The notes under the pieces were generated by a model that was not told the origin of the DNA, searched no databases, and saw only the letters and a list, made by a program, of their open reading frames with translations. Below are positions 43,226 through 54,377 of a stretch of DNA of 64,000 nt, one piece after another (the first letter of the stretch is position 1; the number at the start of each line of letters is the position of its first letter). Source of the stretch: Gonapodya prolifera JEL478 (taxonomy: Eukaryota; Monoblepharomycota; Monoblepharidomycetes; Monoblepharidales; Gonapodyaceae). The translations under genes were made by a program, and so were the position numbers. The stretch spans positions 747,012 to 811,011 of the forward strand of contig KQ965733.1 of NCBI GenBank assembly GCA_001574975.1, read 5' to 3'.

Positions 43226-44010
43226 ATGGCAGCTACGCTTTACAGCTGGGAAGAGGTCGCGGCCCACAGCAGCCGCGCCGACATCTGGATCGTTGTGGAG
43301 AACTCAGTCTACAACATCACAAAGTTTTTGGACGAGGTACGCGGCGAGACACCTTTCTTTGGGTCGACGGAATGGCGGATGGCGGCTTGTTCGGGTCAGC
43401 TGGCGCAATCGCGCTCCTTCGTGGACATGTGAAAGTCACACCGAACCTTTTTTCTGCTGAGTTAAAAATGTTGACCGGAATTTCCCTATTCTCTCATTTT
43501 TCCCGCAGCATCCTGGTGGTGAAGAAGTTTTGATTGAGCAAGCAGGTGTGTCGGTGGTGGCAAAGGGCGGCTCAAGGCGGCAGTTGACTCAATCGGTTTT
43601 GCCGGACAAATATTTCGTCTTCAGGTCAAGATGCCACGGAGGCCTTTGAGGAAATTGGTCACTCCGATGATGCCCGCAAAATGTTGAAGAACTACAAAGT
43701 TGGAGATGTGAAGGACCCCGTACGTTTGTCAATGATCGCTGCTCAACCCCGTCATGCTGACAAATTCCATCACATCACAGGACCAAAAGCCCGTGAAGAA
43801 AAAGATTTCCCCGTCCAAGTTCTCCACCACAACGACTGTCAAGTCTGATTCTGGATCGTGAGTGGCGCCTTCACCTTCGATCGTCAACCTTCGCCAACGA
43901 CCTTTTTCATTTTCGACAGTGTCTTACGTCTCCTCATTCCAGTTTTGATCATTGTTGCGTTCTTTGTTGCCAAATATTACTCGCAGCCGGAAGAGTCCAA
44001 GGAAGCTTAA
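43226..44010 (+). CDS. CYB5: Cytochrome b5, tail-anchored (second copy)
   Basis: Exon 1 (from 43226) reads MAATLYSWEEVAAHSSRADI, VVENSVYNITKFLDE. After an intron, HPGGEEVLIEQAG, then QDATEAFEEIGHSDDARKML and KNYKVGDVKDP, DQKPVKKKISPSKF, and a final exon VLRLLIPVLIIVAFFVAKYY with QPEESKEA. Both heme histidines are present (HPGG, IGHS) and the C-terminal anchor fits an ER tail anchor. The intron before HPGG lies at the same codon as in the copy at 31431, but here the CAT codon is whole, so no one-base exon is needed. Protein about 130 residues, the normal size. Stop TAA 44008-44010. Confidence 0.92.
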
Positions 44011-44168
44011 ACGTAGTTGCGCTAAACAGACATCACGTCAGAGTGTACTGGTCGAGTTTGCTAGAATTTCATTTCCTTTGAGTTCTCAAAAACAGGCTTG
44101 ATGTTCGGCAGTTGAAGGCTGGTTACTTTCACTGGGTTCAGTTGGACCTTCACTCTGAACACACCGAA

Positions 44169-46389
44169 ATGAACATCGACGATCTTTTCACGCCGCGTTT
44201 GCCGCCTAAGCGCAAGATTGCGACCAAGGAACTAACAGGCGAACCTCCCAAACGCTTGAGAGGAGAGGACGGCTCCCAGTTGCGCACACAAATAGAGGAC
44301 GTCGAAGACGGTGAAAACGGAGTCCGAGAACACTTGCGCGAGGACGACGAGGAAGATGGCCGATTCTACGAGGGATCTGGACTTTCGGAACGTGATAAGG
44401 GGATTTTGGACGTGGTAGACGAGGTGCGCGGAAAACCACGGCTCCCATCACGTTTCCATCTTCCTCACCTGTAAAATACTTTAGGGCGAGGAGGTTAGCG
44501 GCTCTCTTGCGATTTGAATCTTGCATTGTTGTTCAAAGCAGCCCTTCAACCCCCAGGAACCGGCGGCTCTCGACATTGCTGCCGTACGAAAACTCGTGCT
44601 CAAGTGCGAGAAAGCCTTCCAAAAGAACCAGGACATGCGCATCCGGCATGCCGACGACCCCACCAAATTCATGGATTCGGAAACGGACTTGGACGAGCAC
44701 ATCCACGCCTTAATGGCCATCACCTCCGCTCCGCACCTGTACCCGGAACTCGTGCGGCTCAATTTCATTCCGTCTGTCGTAGCGCTCGTATCACACGAGA
44801 ACACAGACATCAGCCTCGCCGCGGTGGACCTTTTAAATGAAATGACGGATGAAGAAGTCGTGCCTGAGGATGGAGAGGAGCAGGAGGCGGGCATGAAGGA
44901 GTTTGTCTCGGCACTTGTGGAGAATACGGCACTTGAGGTGGTCGTGCAGAACATGGCAAGACTCGATGAGGACCAGGAGGAGGACAAGAAGGGTGTTTTC
45001 AACAGCTTGAGTGCGTTTGTTGTGCGTCAGTGTTGGACTCTGCCTGTTATGAATTTGTGTTTCGTCAGGCTTTATTGAAAATGCGATCTCAGTGGATGCG
45101 TCCATCGCTGAATCCGTGGTTCGTCAGACGGGGATCTTGTCCTGGCTCCTGAAAAGAATACGTGCAAAGGCAATGGATTCAAACCGACAGTACGCAAGTG
45201 AAATGCTTGCTGTTTTGTTGCAAAGCAGTAGAGGTAAGAATCTTTTTGTGGCTTCAACAGTCATGCCGTAAAGGCTGAGTGTTCGTAATATTTTAGACAA
45301 CCGGCTGAAGCTGGGGAACACAACTATTACGGACATGAATGGAGTCGACATCATCCTCAGCTGTTTATCTGTGAGTTCGATGGTGCGTCCACAGGAAGCC
45401 ACCGTTATTCACGTCTGTCGCCAGCCATACAAACGGAGAGACCCCAAGGATGATGACGAGGTTGAGTTCATGGAAAATCTCTTCGACGCTCTATGCTCGG
45501 CCTTAAATGAACCTGAAATCAAAGTTATTTTTTTGAATGGAGAAGGCCTTGAGCTGATGCTCATTCTTTTGAAGTACGTAAACGTCCCGCATTCAAGTAT
45601 GAGCTAAAAATGAAGTCTGGACGTATTGCAGAGAAAAATTAATGTCCCGGATGCGTGCTTTAAAAGTTGTTGACTATGCTCTCACATCAAAGTCTGTGGG
45701 CGACCCGGCCGACCCCACCCCGCGTCTCGCGGAGAGGTGGGTGGATATTCTCGGTCTAAAGACATTGTTCGCAGTTTTTATGCGTCGAGGAGCGAAGAAG
45801 TTCAAGAAGGAGTACAAGGCGTACTCGGAAAAGGAGGAAGATGGTGAGGTGGTTCATTCGTTGGGTTCAGTAGAACCATGGGATTAACCGGAGGACCATT
45901 GCAGAGCATGCGATATCTATAATTGCTTCGTTGTTTCGATATCTCGCCGCTGGCGCTTACCGAGATCGGTTGCTGTTCAAGTTTGAGGAGGAAGACTTTG
46001 AGAAGTGTGATCATCTTGCCCTCACACTGTGGTGCTCGTACTTGGAGAGAGCACGGGAGGCGGATGTGGAAATAGAAAAAGAACGTAAGCGGCTACGAGC
46101 GGCTGCGCAAGATGTTGACGAGGTGGACGAAGAGGAATTTTTGCTCCGGCGGCTGGACGCCGGTTTGTTCCACCTTCAAATACTGGCGGAAATAATAGCG
46201 TTCTTGTTTCATGAAGGAGCTGCGGGGACCAAAGAGCACCTCGGAGGTATATTTGCGGGAGAACCGAAGACCGGGGGCGTTGAGAGAGTACGAGAAGTGC
46301 TCCAAGAACGACTCGACGTTTTGGGACCTGAGGATTCCGAAAGCGCAAAATCGACTCTTCAAATGCTTTTATCTAGTCTTAGTAGTTAG
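44169..46389 (+). CDS. CTNNBL1: Beta-catenin-like protein 1 (CTNNBL1), spliceosome-associated
   Basis: CTNNBL1 is an armadillo-repeat protein of the Prp19/CDC5L spliceosomal assembly. It starts MNIDDLFTPRLPPKRKIATK, with a basic nuclear signal, then an acidic linker. The conserved body reads AVRKLVLKCEKAFQKNQDMR, DDPTKFMDSETDLDEHIHAL, LYPELVRLNFIPSVVALVSH, ENTDISLAAVDLLNEMTDEE, IENAISVDASIAESVVRQTG, ILSWLLKRIRAKAMDSNRQY, YASEMLAVLLQSSRDNRLKL, DGVDIIL-like NGVDIILSCLS, YKRRDPKDDDEVEFMENLFD and ALCSALNEPEIKVIFLNGEG, each an arm-type helix pair. The end reads RRLDAGLFHLQILAEIIAFL. Length and order match the family. About eight short introns; stop at 46389. Confidence 0.92.
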
Positions 46390-46691
46390 TTTGGAAACGA
46401 AAAATAGGAACACGAAAACTGTGCTTATGTTTGGGAGCCGTTGCTGCCACATTTCTTGTTACACGACTTCTCGGACCCATCCATCCATCCGTTCCTCACC
46501 TTCCACCACCCCCTCCGTGGGTATTTTCTCCTTGTCGCCTCTCGTGCGTTTCTCGGAACTCATTTCGCTCCCTCTACCCGGCATTCCCCTTCTTCTGGAT
46601 TGCACTTACCTCCCCCTCCGGACACGCTGGAATCAAACAACTTCTCCCAACCTCCATTTGGTGTATTTTCCCCATCTCCCGTTGATAGCCA
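46390..46691. promoter_or_regulatory. 5' region of the eL31 gene
   Basis: The 302 bases upstream of the eL31 ATG are strongly pyrimidine-rich on the plus strand (for example ccaccaccccctccgtggg and ttttctccttgtcgcctctc), a composition often seen before ribosomal protein genes. No exact motif was assigned. Confidence 0.45.
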
Positions 46692-47269
46692 ATGGCAAAG
46701 GAAAAGAAGACGACCAAGAAGTCCGTCAAGGACTCCGTTGTGAGCCGGGACTACACCATCCACCTTCACAAACACGTCTTCGGAAAGTGAGTCGACACAT
46801 GTACTGGAAGACCGAGGATTGGAGGCTTCTTAGTCAAGGGAACACAGGTGTTCCGGGATTCACAGTGGATTGGGACCAGGAATTCGTATCGATTGGGACA
46901 AGGCAGTTATATCTAATGGCCATCCAACTCCGCCCCTTGCAGGACCTTCAAAAAGCGTGCTCCTAAGGCCGTGAAGGTCATCCGCGAGTTCGCCCAAAAG
47001 ACTATGGGCACGAAAGACGTCCGACTGGACCCAGGCCTCAACAAGGCCGTGTGGGAGGGAGGAGTCAAGAGCGTCCCGACGAGAATTCGCGTCCGCCTCA
47101 GCCGCAAGAAGAACGATGCGGAGGATGCGAAGGAGAAACTGTTCACATATGTGGAGCATGTCACCGTCCCCTCGTTCAAAGGTGAGTTTTTCGTTGTGAG
47201 CAAATTTCGTTCGTCTTCTGACTCTTTGATACAGGCCTTTCCACAACTCCTGCGGAAGCCCAGGCGTAG
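46692..47269 (+). CDS. RPL31: Large ribosomal subunit protein eL31
   Basis: eL31 sits near the peptide exit tunnel of the 60S subunit. Exon 1 reads [32 protein letters not shown]. After an intron of about 156 bases, [60 protein letters not shown] and [18 protein letters not shown] second intron then leads to the short end [10 protein letters not shown] (stop TAG 47267-47269). All junctions are GT-AG and in phase. The protein of about 125 residues matches the family's length and motifs throughout. Confidence 0.95.
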
Positions 47270-47469
47270 AGTGTAGATGGAAATGTAGTGTCTGACGGAG
47301 TTGGCGGTGGTTGAATACGCAATTGCACATATTCCATTTTTAAGACTGTTGCCCGTGACCACGAAAATTGTCCACATATACCTTTCATTCATTGACGTGA
47401 AGCGTAAACTTGCGATGAAAATACAATGATTGAGCATCCGAAACGGCTTGCCGGGACAGCAAGTCTTCG

Positions 47470-50031
47470 ATGCAAGACCCAACAACTTACCCCCTATCAC
47501 CACATTCGACTTTCGATGTCCCTCAAATCCGCACTCAATTGCGTCAAGCAGTGGTAAACTGCCAGCAGAGGGGACTCTATCACTCTGCGAAATGGTGAAG
47601 ATCAGTAATTTCGAAGGTCTTTCCAGTTCACCTGACCCACAAACGTTCCATTATGCAACGAAAACATGAATTGCGATACTGGCGCTGGACGCTGGACAAA
47701 TCGGCGGGTTTTCTCGACGAATCAACGTGATTTATTGGGGGATCATCAAATGTATTCCGGACTGCCTTCCCAATGAACCCAGGGCGGCTCAGCAACTAAA
47801 TGGTCTCCCTGCCGCTCAGGAGGATGAACGCTTGTCTGGGAAAGCGTCGCCACGCTCGAACCACCATACTTCAGGACCTCCTCACACGATGAGTACTGCC
47901 TTCCCCACATCTACGGTTCCTTTGAGCTTGTTCGAGGACCGACCTGAAGACGCAGATATTTCGGAAGAGGAAACGGACAGGTTCCTTCTCGCGAGGTCTT
48001 ACTTCGACATGAAGGAGTTCGGACGTGCGGCAGAGGTTCTCAAGGAGAGCGTTGGACTCGAAAGCACGTTTTTGCGCTTGTACTCAAAATATCTGGTGCG
48101 AATGCTTGCTTGTGACACTTCTGACCAATGTGCGAATCTTTGACGTTCTTGGTCCAGTTTGGCGAGCAAAACATGGAAACAGATGTTTCAGAGCCGTTGG
48201 GTAAGTGTTTCGCAGTACCTGTGACTCCAGTTTAACCTATAATATATATTCGGTTTTCGTTTTTGCTTAGTTTCCCCAAGTGAAAATGAAGGAGGAAACA
48301 AGGAGCTTCCCACCATCGCCGCAGAACTCTCCACACTCCACCAACAACAGAAGCTTGACGGATTTCTTCTCTACTTGTGCGTTGCACTTCTGTGCTGTGC
48401 TCTAAATGGCCAATTTTATCGCGATGTCAACTTTTGGGGGGCCGTGGTGTTGCAGATACGGAGTGGTTCTGAACAGACTTGGGCAAAAAGTCAAGGCGAG
48501 CCAGGTCCTGGTCGAATCGATTAACCGATATCCCTACTGCTGGTCGGCGTGGCAAGAGCTTGCAGTGTGCCTTCCTCCCCAAGAAACGGTTGGTTCTATC
48601 CTAGCGTCCCATATGACTTTTGGTTGTTCACGATCTTGCAGGCCCAAACTTTGCTACATCAACTGCCTCAAACTGGTTTCATGCTGACGTTTTTCAAAGC
48701 TCATCTAGCGGTGGACCTATTTTACAATACCGAGAATGGTGCTGGTTACCTTGACGAGCTTGTTCCCCTGTTTCCACGGAGTAGGTTTGTCAAGGGACAG
48801 ATGGTGGTCGCAAAGTATAACGTCAGAGGTGGGCGTCTTTATTTGATCTGTAGAGTGTCTGCACCTGACCATTGGTTGGTTTGGACTCCAGAGTTTGAAG
48901 AGGCTGAAAGAGTATGCGAAGAACTCTTTGCGGAAGAACCCTACTCCCTGGACCACCTGGACAACTACTCCAACGTGCTATATGTTATGGAACGAAAGGC
49001 AAAGCTCGGGTACTTGGCTCACGCCGCGGTCCAGATCGATCGGTTCCGACCTGAAACATGTGTGGTGATTGGTGTGTGGAGCCCTCCTCTCATGTGCGCA
49101 CGGTGCGCCGAGTTGACACCCAGAATCGCACAATACAGGCAATTACTATTCTAGTCGACTGGAGCACGAAAAAGCCATCATGTATTTCCGACGCGCACTC
49201 AAACTCAACCGCCATTACCTCACCGCGTGGACACTAATGGGTCATGAATATATGGAGCTCAAGAATACCGCAAGTGCTATCGAAGCTTACCGGAGAGGGG
49301 TCGGTGAGTAAATGGTGCGAGAGGGTGAACAGTGGAAATATGTGAGACAACCCAAACATCGTCCTTGGCAGACATCAATAACCGAGACTTCCGCAACTGG
49401 TATGGGCTGGGACAGTCATACCAAATCCTTCGTATGCCCTATTTCGCCTTGTACTACTACCAACGCGCGTCCGCACTTCAGTGAGTCCACAGCAACAGCT
49501 CACTCATTGCAATGTTCCAGTGATCTCCACCTCTTTTCATTCCAGACCCTTCGACTCCCGCATTTGGTACGCTCTCGCCGAGGTTTACGAGTCCCTCGAC
49601 CGGAACCAGGACGCGGTGCGGTGCTACAAAGCGGCCCTGTCTGGTTCGGAAAGCATCTCGCTGACCCTGCTCAAGATTGCAACGCTGTATGCAAAGGCCG
49701 GTGACGAGGTAGCCGCGGCGCACTATTACGGGCTGTGCTTCGAAGAGGGCAAGCAGAGTAGGGCGCAGGGCGCGGTGAGTGTCTCAAGGGATTTGACGGG
49801 AATGGGCGGTGTTGACTCCCAGTTTGTTTTTCGCATTTGAAGGTCTCACACTTTGCAGAAGCGGCAATTTTCCTTGCTCGCTATTACAAGAATCGGAACA
49901 ATCTCGATGATGCTGAAGAGTATGCGATGGCTGTCGAAACGCTGGAGGAGGGGAAGACCCTCCTTCGTGAGATCCGATCCCTGCAAACCTTTGGGGTAAA
50001 ATTGAACGGGGACGAGACCAGGGGACGATGA
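47470..50031 (+). CDS. CDC23: Anaphase-promoting complex subunit APC8/CDC23
   Basis: APC8 is a TPR scaffold subunit of the APC/C ubiquitin ligase that drives exit from mitosis. Exon 1 (47470-47594) reads [40 protein letters not shown] and splits a Trp codon. Exon 2 continues [11 protein letters not shown], the family's conserved N-terminal helix. TPR units follow: [134 protein letters not shown] and [20 protein letters not shown]. These are the best-conserved APC8 blocks. About eleven introns. The gene ends [12 protein letters not shown] at 50031, very close to the convergent H-protein gene. Confidence 0.92.
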
Positions 50032-50064
50032 CGAAAGTGTGGGAGGAGACGGGGCTAAGGATGT

Positions 50065-51328
50065 TTAATGTGCCGACTCTTCTACATGGACTTTGTACGA
50101 TTCTTCGTTGAGGAGGGTTTCGAATTCGGCGGGGTTCGAAAGTTGGATTTTGCAGATCCATCCTGTTTGTGGGGGTGTTTGTGTTGGTAGGTGTCGAGTG
50201 AAAAAGTACCAACACGAGCATAGCGGAGAAAGACGCAATAGATGAGTTTGGCACAAAGGCACAAACATGTAAATAAATGAAAACAACGAATCCGGTCAAA
50301 CGCGTCCTGCATACTTGGATGACCATCCTGCATCCTGCACACCCCGATCGCCGCCTTGCACATCCTGCCAACGTACCTTTCTCGTAGGGGCTCTCGTTGA
50401 TCCATGTGGGGTTCTTTGCCAGCTCCTCGTTGGCTTCCACGACCTTGCCAGTTACGGGGGCGTAAATGTCGCTGGCGGCCTTGACGGACTCCACGGCGGC
50501 AACCTGGGCTGGGGTTCCGCGCGAGGATCGTGGCAAGAGTGAAGAAAATTTGAGTGAGGGGACATCTCCTTGGATAAAAGAAATGTAATCCCCCAGACTC
50601 CCGGTCCAGTAGCGACTCGGACGGTATTGGGCGAGCGGATATATGTCGTCGGCCACGACGAATGACAGCCCCCCCCCCCCCCCCACACACACACACAACA
50701 TTTCCCATCTAGCGACTACTCACAGCCTTTCTCGACCTCTTTGCCGACCTCGGGCAGCTCAACAAACACCACGTCGCCGAGCGCCTGCTGGGCATAGTCG
50801 GAGATGCCCACGGTGCCCACGGCGCCGTCCACGGAGACCCACTCGTGCTCCTTGGTGTACCTGCGAGCGAGGGGGACTGAATGGTGGGGATAAGTGGAAG
50901 GGGGGCAGAGAAGGTTGGTCATCGGGAATAGAATGCGCGGAGGTACCATCACATGCTCGTTCGACGCAATCCATAACACCGCACACGCGAGCCAGCTTTC
51001 AACGCCCGCGTCAAGCCACTCGGCGCGCTCTGGCTCGAATGCCGAGGAAGGTGGGAAATGAATGCGCGGTGGCAGGTGCCATGGGCCAAATAGAAATCCG
51101 CCGTCCAGGTCCACACGACAAGAAGGCCCCAACAGGGTCGGCTCATCCTCGCATTCGCCCCTTCTGTCCGCGATCGTGCCGTTTTCCGTCCCTCTGGCGC
51201 CCTCCTCGCCGCCATTCCGCCCTCCACGCACCTGCCGACGCGGCGAATCCCCTGTAGGACACGGACTGCGCCACTGAGCGGCGGAGAGCGACGCGGATCG
51301 CGGGTGCGAGGATTCGTGAGACGGGCAT
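50065..51328 (-). CDS. GCSH: Glycine cleavage system H protein, mitochondrial
   Basis: H protein carries the lipoyl arm that shuttles the aminomethyl group between P, T and L proteins. The minus-strand start [20 protein letters not shown] is rich in Arg/Ala with no acids, a mitochondrial presequence. Exons then give [47 protein letters not shown] and [20 protein letters not shown], whose Lys (in ESVKAASD) is the lipoylation site. [40 protein letters not shown] and KVHVEESAH complete it. All family motifs are there. Introns contain a run of about 17 C followed by (CA)n (50670-50697). The stop is at 50065, only 34 bases from the APC8 stop. Confidence 0.93.
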
Positions 51329-51705
51329 GGAGTGCGGGTGCGGGGAGTGGTGTGAAAAGCGAGAGGAGGCGGCACAGCGGCTTCGGCCACACTGTGCCAC
51401 ATGCGTCACACTTTCCCCAACGCACATGCATGCAACTGAGCCTAGAAATCCCAAGAGCGAAAGTTTAGTTGGAGCGGGGGGGGCAATAGTGGGGTCATCA
51501 AAGCTTAGACGAGAACTGGGTAAATCGGCCTGCGTCGCACTCCACTCAAAGGTTATATTTTCAAAATACGCGTGATCGTTGCGGGACCGCATAAGGCAGG
51601 GTTTAATTGGGTTGGGCGCTGCCTGTGAGTGTGGGACGAGCGGCAAGTTGCAAGGGAAGAGCCGATCGCACGCCAGCCAGGTGTAACATCAGCGAGCCCG
51701 CAGAA
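51329..51705. promoter_or_regulatory. Divergent 5' region of H protein (-) and F-box gene (+)
   Basis: The 377 bases between divergent starts must hold both promoters. A run gggggggg near 51477-51484 and an AT patch near 51550 are visible. No specific element is recognised. Confidence 0.4.
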
Positions 51706-52449
51706 ATGCCACCGAGACGATCCGCTCGCCAGACCCCGAAAAAGGCCAAACGCCACTCCTCCAAATTGCTGGAAACCCCTCAATCCAGCCTCCCTCTTGA
51801 AACGCTTGGAGGAATCGCGGGATACCTTGGCGTGCAGTCCATCATTCGCCTTTCGTCCACATGTCACGCGATCCGCCACATCGTGGCACTTCCGGCCGTT
51901 TGGTAGCGTCTGGACTTTACGGACAGTTCGCCTTGCCTTGATGATGCGGGCTTCGAGGGGTGGCAGTCCCGCATAGCCCGGTGGCTCCGAGTCCCAAAGG
52001 AACACTTTGCGAGGGGAATTCTGGAAATTAATTTCGCGGGGTCCAACATAACCAATGCCACGGCGGTGGCGGCCATGGAGCTCCCACGAATTCGACGTCT
52101 TTCGTTTCGGAAGTACAGACACGTTGACATCTCCCGTCTTCTACGTTTTGAATCTGACGGAAAAATCATCCAGGACATTATGAACGCGGAATCGACACCT
52201 TTGATATTCATTGATTTTAGTGACACGCGCCTTTTTCGTCAATGGGGAACGACCGAAAAGATCTACGAAACTCTTCATCAGCTCAGGCAGATCAATCGAA
52301 ATGTCACAGTCCTACCGGCTGCATGTGAGGATTGTGGCATCAGGGGTGTTGCAGCAGCTGACAAGGACAATGACGAGGAATGGGATATCTCCAACCCTTC
52401 CGGTGTGGAAGTGAAAAATACCGTGTGTTGGCACTGCCTCAATATATAA
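51706..52449 (+). pseudogene. F-box protein gene interrupted by one in-frame TAG
   Basis: A frame from ATG 51706 encodes MPPRRSARQTPKKAKRHSSK and an F-box (LPLETLGGIAGYLGVQSIIR, LSSTCHAIRHIVALPAVW). A TAG at 51904-51906 comes immediately after PAVW. The very same frame then continues open for 181 codons to 52449: RLDFTDSSPCLDDAGFEGWQ, IARWLRVPKEHFARGILEIN, LPRIRRLSFRKYRHVDISRL, VTVLPAACEDCGIRG, TVCWHCLNI. PAVW-x-RLDFTD is how such domains normally continue, so the stop replaced a single codon. A 24-base gtagcg...gacag segment would remove it but is far too short for an intron here. Possibilities are a recent nonsense change, readthrough or a base-call error. The C-terminal CxxC pairs suggest a zinc site. 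Confidence 0.65.
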
Positions 52450-52631
52450 AGCGATGTATATGCATAGACACACCGATTCTGTTCTCGTTGATCACCTTTA
52501 TTTTCTCCAGCCCCATTCTTCGTCTCTTGTTGGAGCGCGCGCGAAGTGGTTCAGTTTTGTGTGTTATGATCGGCGAACGGCCGGCGAAGGCGAAAATCCG
52601 TACCGCCCTCCTCTCCATCAAGTGACCTCAC

Positions 52632-53481
52632 ATGATCCCAACCTGCATGCCCTCCACAGTCAAACTGAAGTCGGTTCTGCACCAACTGAGCCAAGTCGTC
52701 CATGCGACAGGCGGGGAGGCCGTGCAGATGGTCATTCCGGACCCGCAAGGTATCTTGGATTCTGCTTCAGCGATTCCTTTTGGGCGCCTATCCGACGCAA
52801 CGCACCGCCTACCCGATATATTTCCGGCACCAATTGAATGAATGATGAATGGGATGTTTTCTCTTATTTCCTCGGAGCGGAGACATCCCATCGCTGATCA
52901 ACGACACCAAGGACGTTGCCGAAATCGCCTTGAAAGCGACCGACGACGAGCACCAGCAGCAACAGCAAGCAGCACCCAAAATCACCCGCCCGGCATCACC
53001 CCTCATCGTGCATCGCGCACTCTCGTCGGATCGCCGAGGCAGTGGCAGTGGCCTTGGCCGTGCGCGTGGGATTTCCCCCACACCTCCTAAAACACACAGC
53101 CGGACAGCGTCGTCGGATGGTCGCTTACCGGTTCGGGCAAAACTGGACGTTCCCAGACCCAACCCACCCACCGGGACGTCGGATATCGTGGATTTGCTCG
53201 CCCCCATGCCCGTGCCCGTACCCAACATCAGGGGTCGCGCACGTTCGCGAGACGACACAAACCGAAGCGCCACCGTACCTGCACCCTCGAGTTCGTCGAG
53301 TGGGCGCTCCGTGTCGTTAGACCCGAGCGTGCTTTCACGTTTGGTGTTTGACAACCGGATAAAGCAGGGGCGACCGGTTCTCGCGCTTGAAACGGAAGAT
53401 GACAGTGTGCTTGCGGTGCGGATAGGGGTGGAAGGGGGTGCGGGAGATGGGGAAGGGGACCGGTCGCGAGCGTACATTTAG
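52632..53481 (+). CDS. Ser/Pro/Arg-rich protein, unknown
   Basis: Two plus-strand frames can be joined in phase. MIPTCMPSTVKLKSVLHQLS, QVVHATGGEAVQMVIPDPQ (donor gtatct near 52750) joins to DIPSLINDTKDVAEIALKAT (acceptor gcggag, about 52884). The N-terminal 60 residues look helical. The rest is disordered: a Gln run, RRGSGSGLGRARGISPTPP, TSDIVDLLAPMPVPVP, SSSSSGRSVSLD, then FDNRIKQGRPVLALETEDDS near the end. No domain recognised; the C-terminal segment resembles a beta strand pair. The product would be about 235 residues. The stop is at 53481, convergent with the Rpp21-type gene. Confidence 0.5.
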
Positions 53482-53822
53482 TTTTTGGTGCAGATGTTAA
53501 ATTAGGACATGTTTGGAGTACAGTGAACGTAGCATACCAAAGATTTGTAACTTTTCAGATGACTGGCATTGAACAGGCGCCTCGTGTGGGTCGAGGAAGC
53601 AGGATACGGATCGAGTCAAAGACGCGTGTGGACAAGACGTTCGAGTGCGGGTATGTTTACGGTACAGAATGATGTCACTTGATATCAGCTTGTCGGGTAT
53701 TAAAATATTGTACCTTTTGCCGTGCACTTGCGCCCTTCCACCTTCCTCCTCATTCCTCGTCACTTATCACTCATCGCTCATCACTCATCACTTATCACTT
53801 ATCACTCATCACTCATCACTCA
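53482..53822. other. Convergent 3' region with a 7-base tandem repeat
   Basis: A plus-strand frame starting MTGIEQAPRVGRGSRIRIES (about 53560) is short and unsupported. From about 53760 to 53830, cactcat and close variants (cacttat, cgctcat) repeat about ten times. Nothing else is recognised. Confidence 0.5.
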
Positions 53823-53830
53823 TCACTCAT
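53760..53830. repeat. (CACTCAT)n-type minisatellite
   Basis: A period of seven bases runs for about 70 bases with a few substitutions (cacttat, cgctcat). It overlaps the last codons of the Rpp21-type gene on the minus strand. Confidence 0.75.
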
Positions 53831-54041
53831 CGCAACCACCCCCTCCCCCACCTCCCCCACCTCCTCGTCCACCCCCGCCCCCATGCTCGACAACAGGCCC
53901 GTCCTCGGCCCACAGTGCGTGATCGGGCGCGATGACCAGTCGGCGCGGTGTGAGGCAGCGGCGGCATGTGGTTGTGATGTGTGGGTGGGGGGAGGATGTG
54001 TGGGCTGGTGGAGAGGCAGAGAGAGACAGAGAGAGAGATAA

Positions 54042-54077
<36 letters not shown>

Positions 54078-54346
54078 AAAGTCAGAGAGAACGAGTCGAG
54101 TCGATTGGGTTAGCGAGAGAACCCACTTCCAACCGAGACGGACGCGGTAGTTGCCGGTACGAGGAGTACGCCGCACCGTTTGCAAGTCATGCGTTTGAGC
54201 GACGGGTCACTAGGTTGCGGAAGGGGAGGTAGGAGGTAGGAGACATCAAGAGACATCAGGAAAAGTGCCGTAAGTTTCGATTGAATTGACGGGAGATGGC
54301 AAGGGTAATGCGAAAGAGTGAGTAAGTCGACTGACCGGTGATGACA

Positions 54347-54377
<31 letters not shown>

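Noticed and set aside
53560-53670. A short plus-strand frame beginning MTGIEQAPRVGRGSRIRIES
   Set aside because: It is only about 35 codons, ends soon after, lies between two convergent gene ends and could not be joined to another exon with a known fold.
53760-53830. The 7-base tandem array as a CRISPR or telomere-like array
   Set aside because: There are no unique spacers, the unit is only seven bases, and the setting is a eukaryotic gene end; it is a plain minisatellite.
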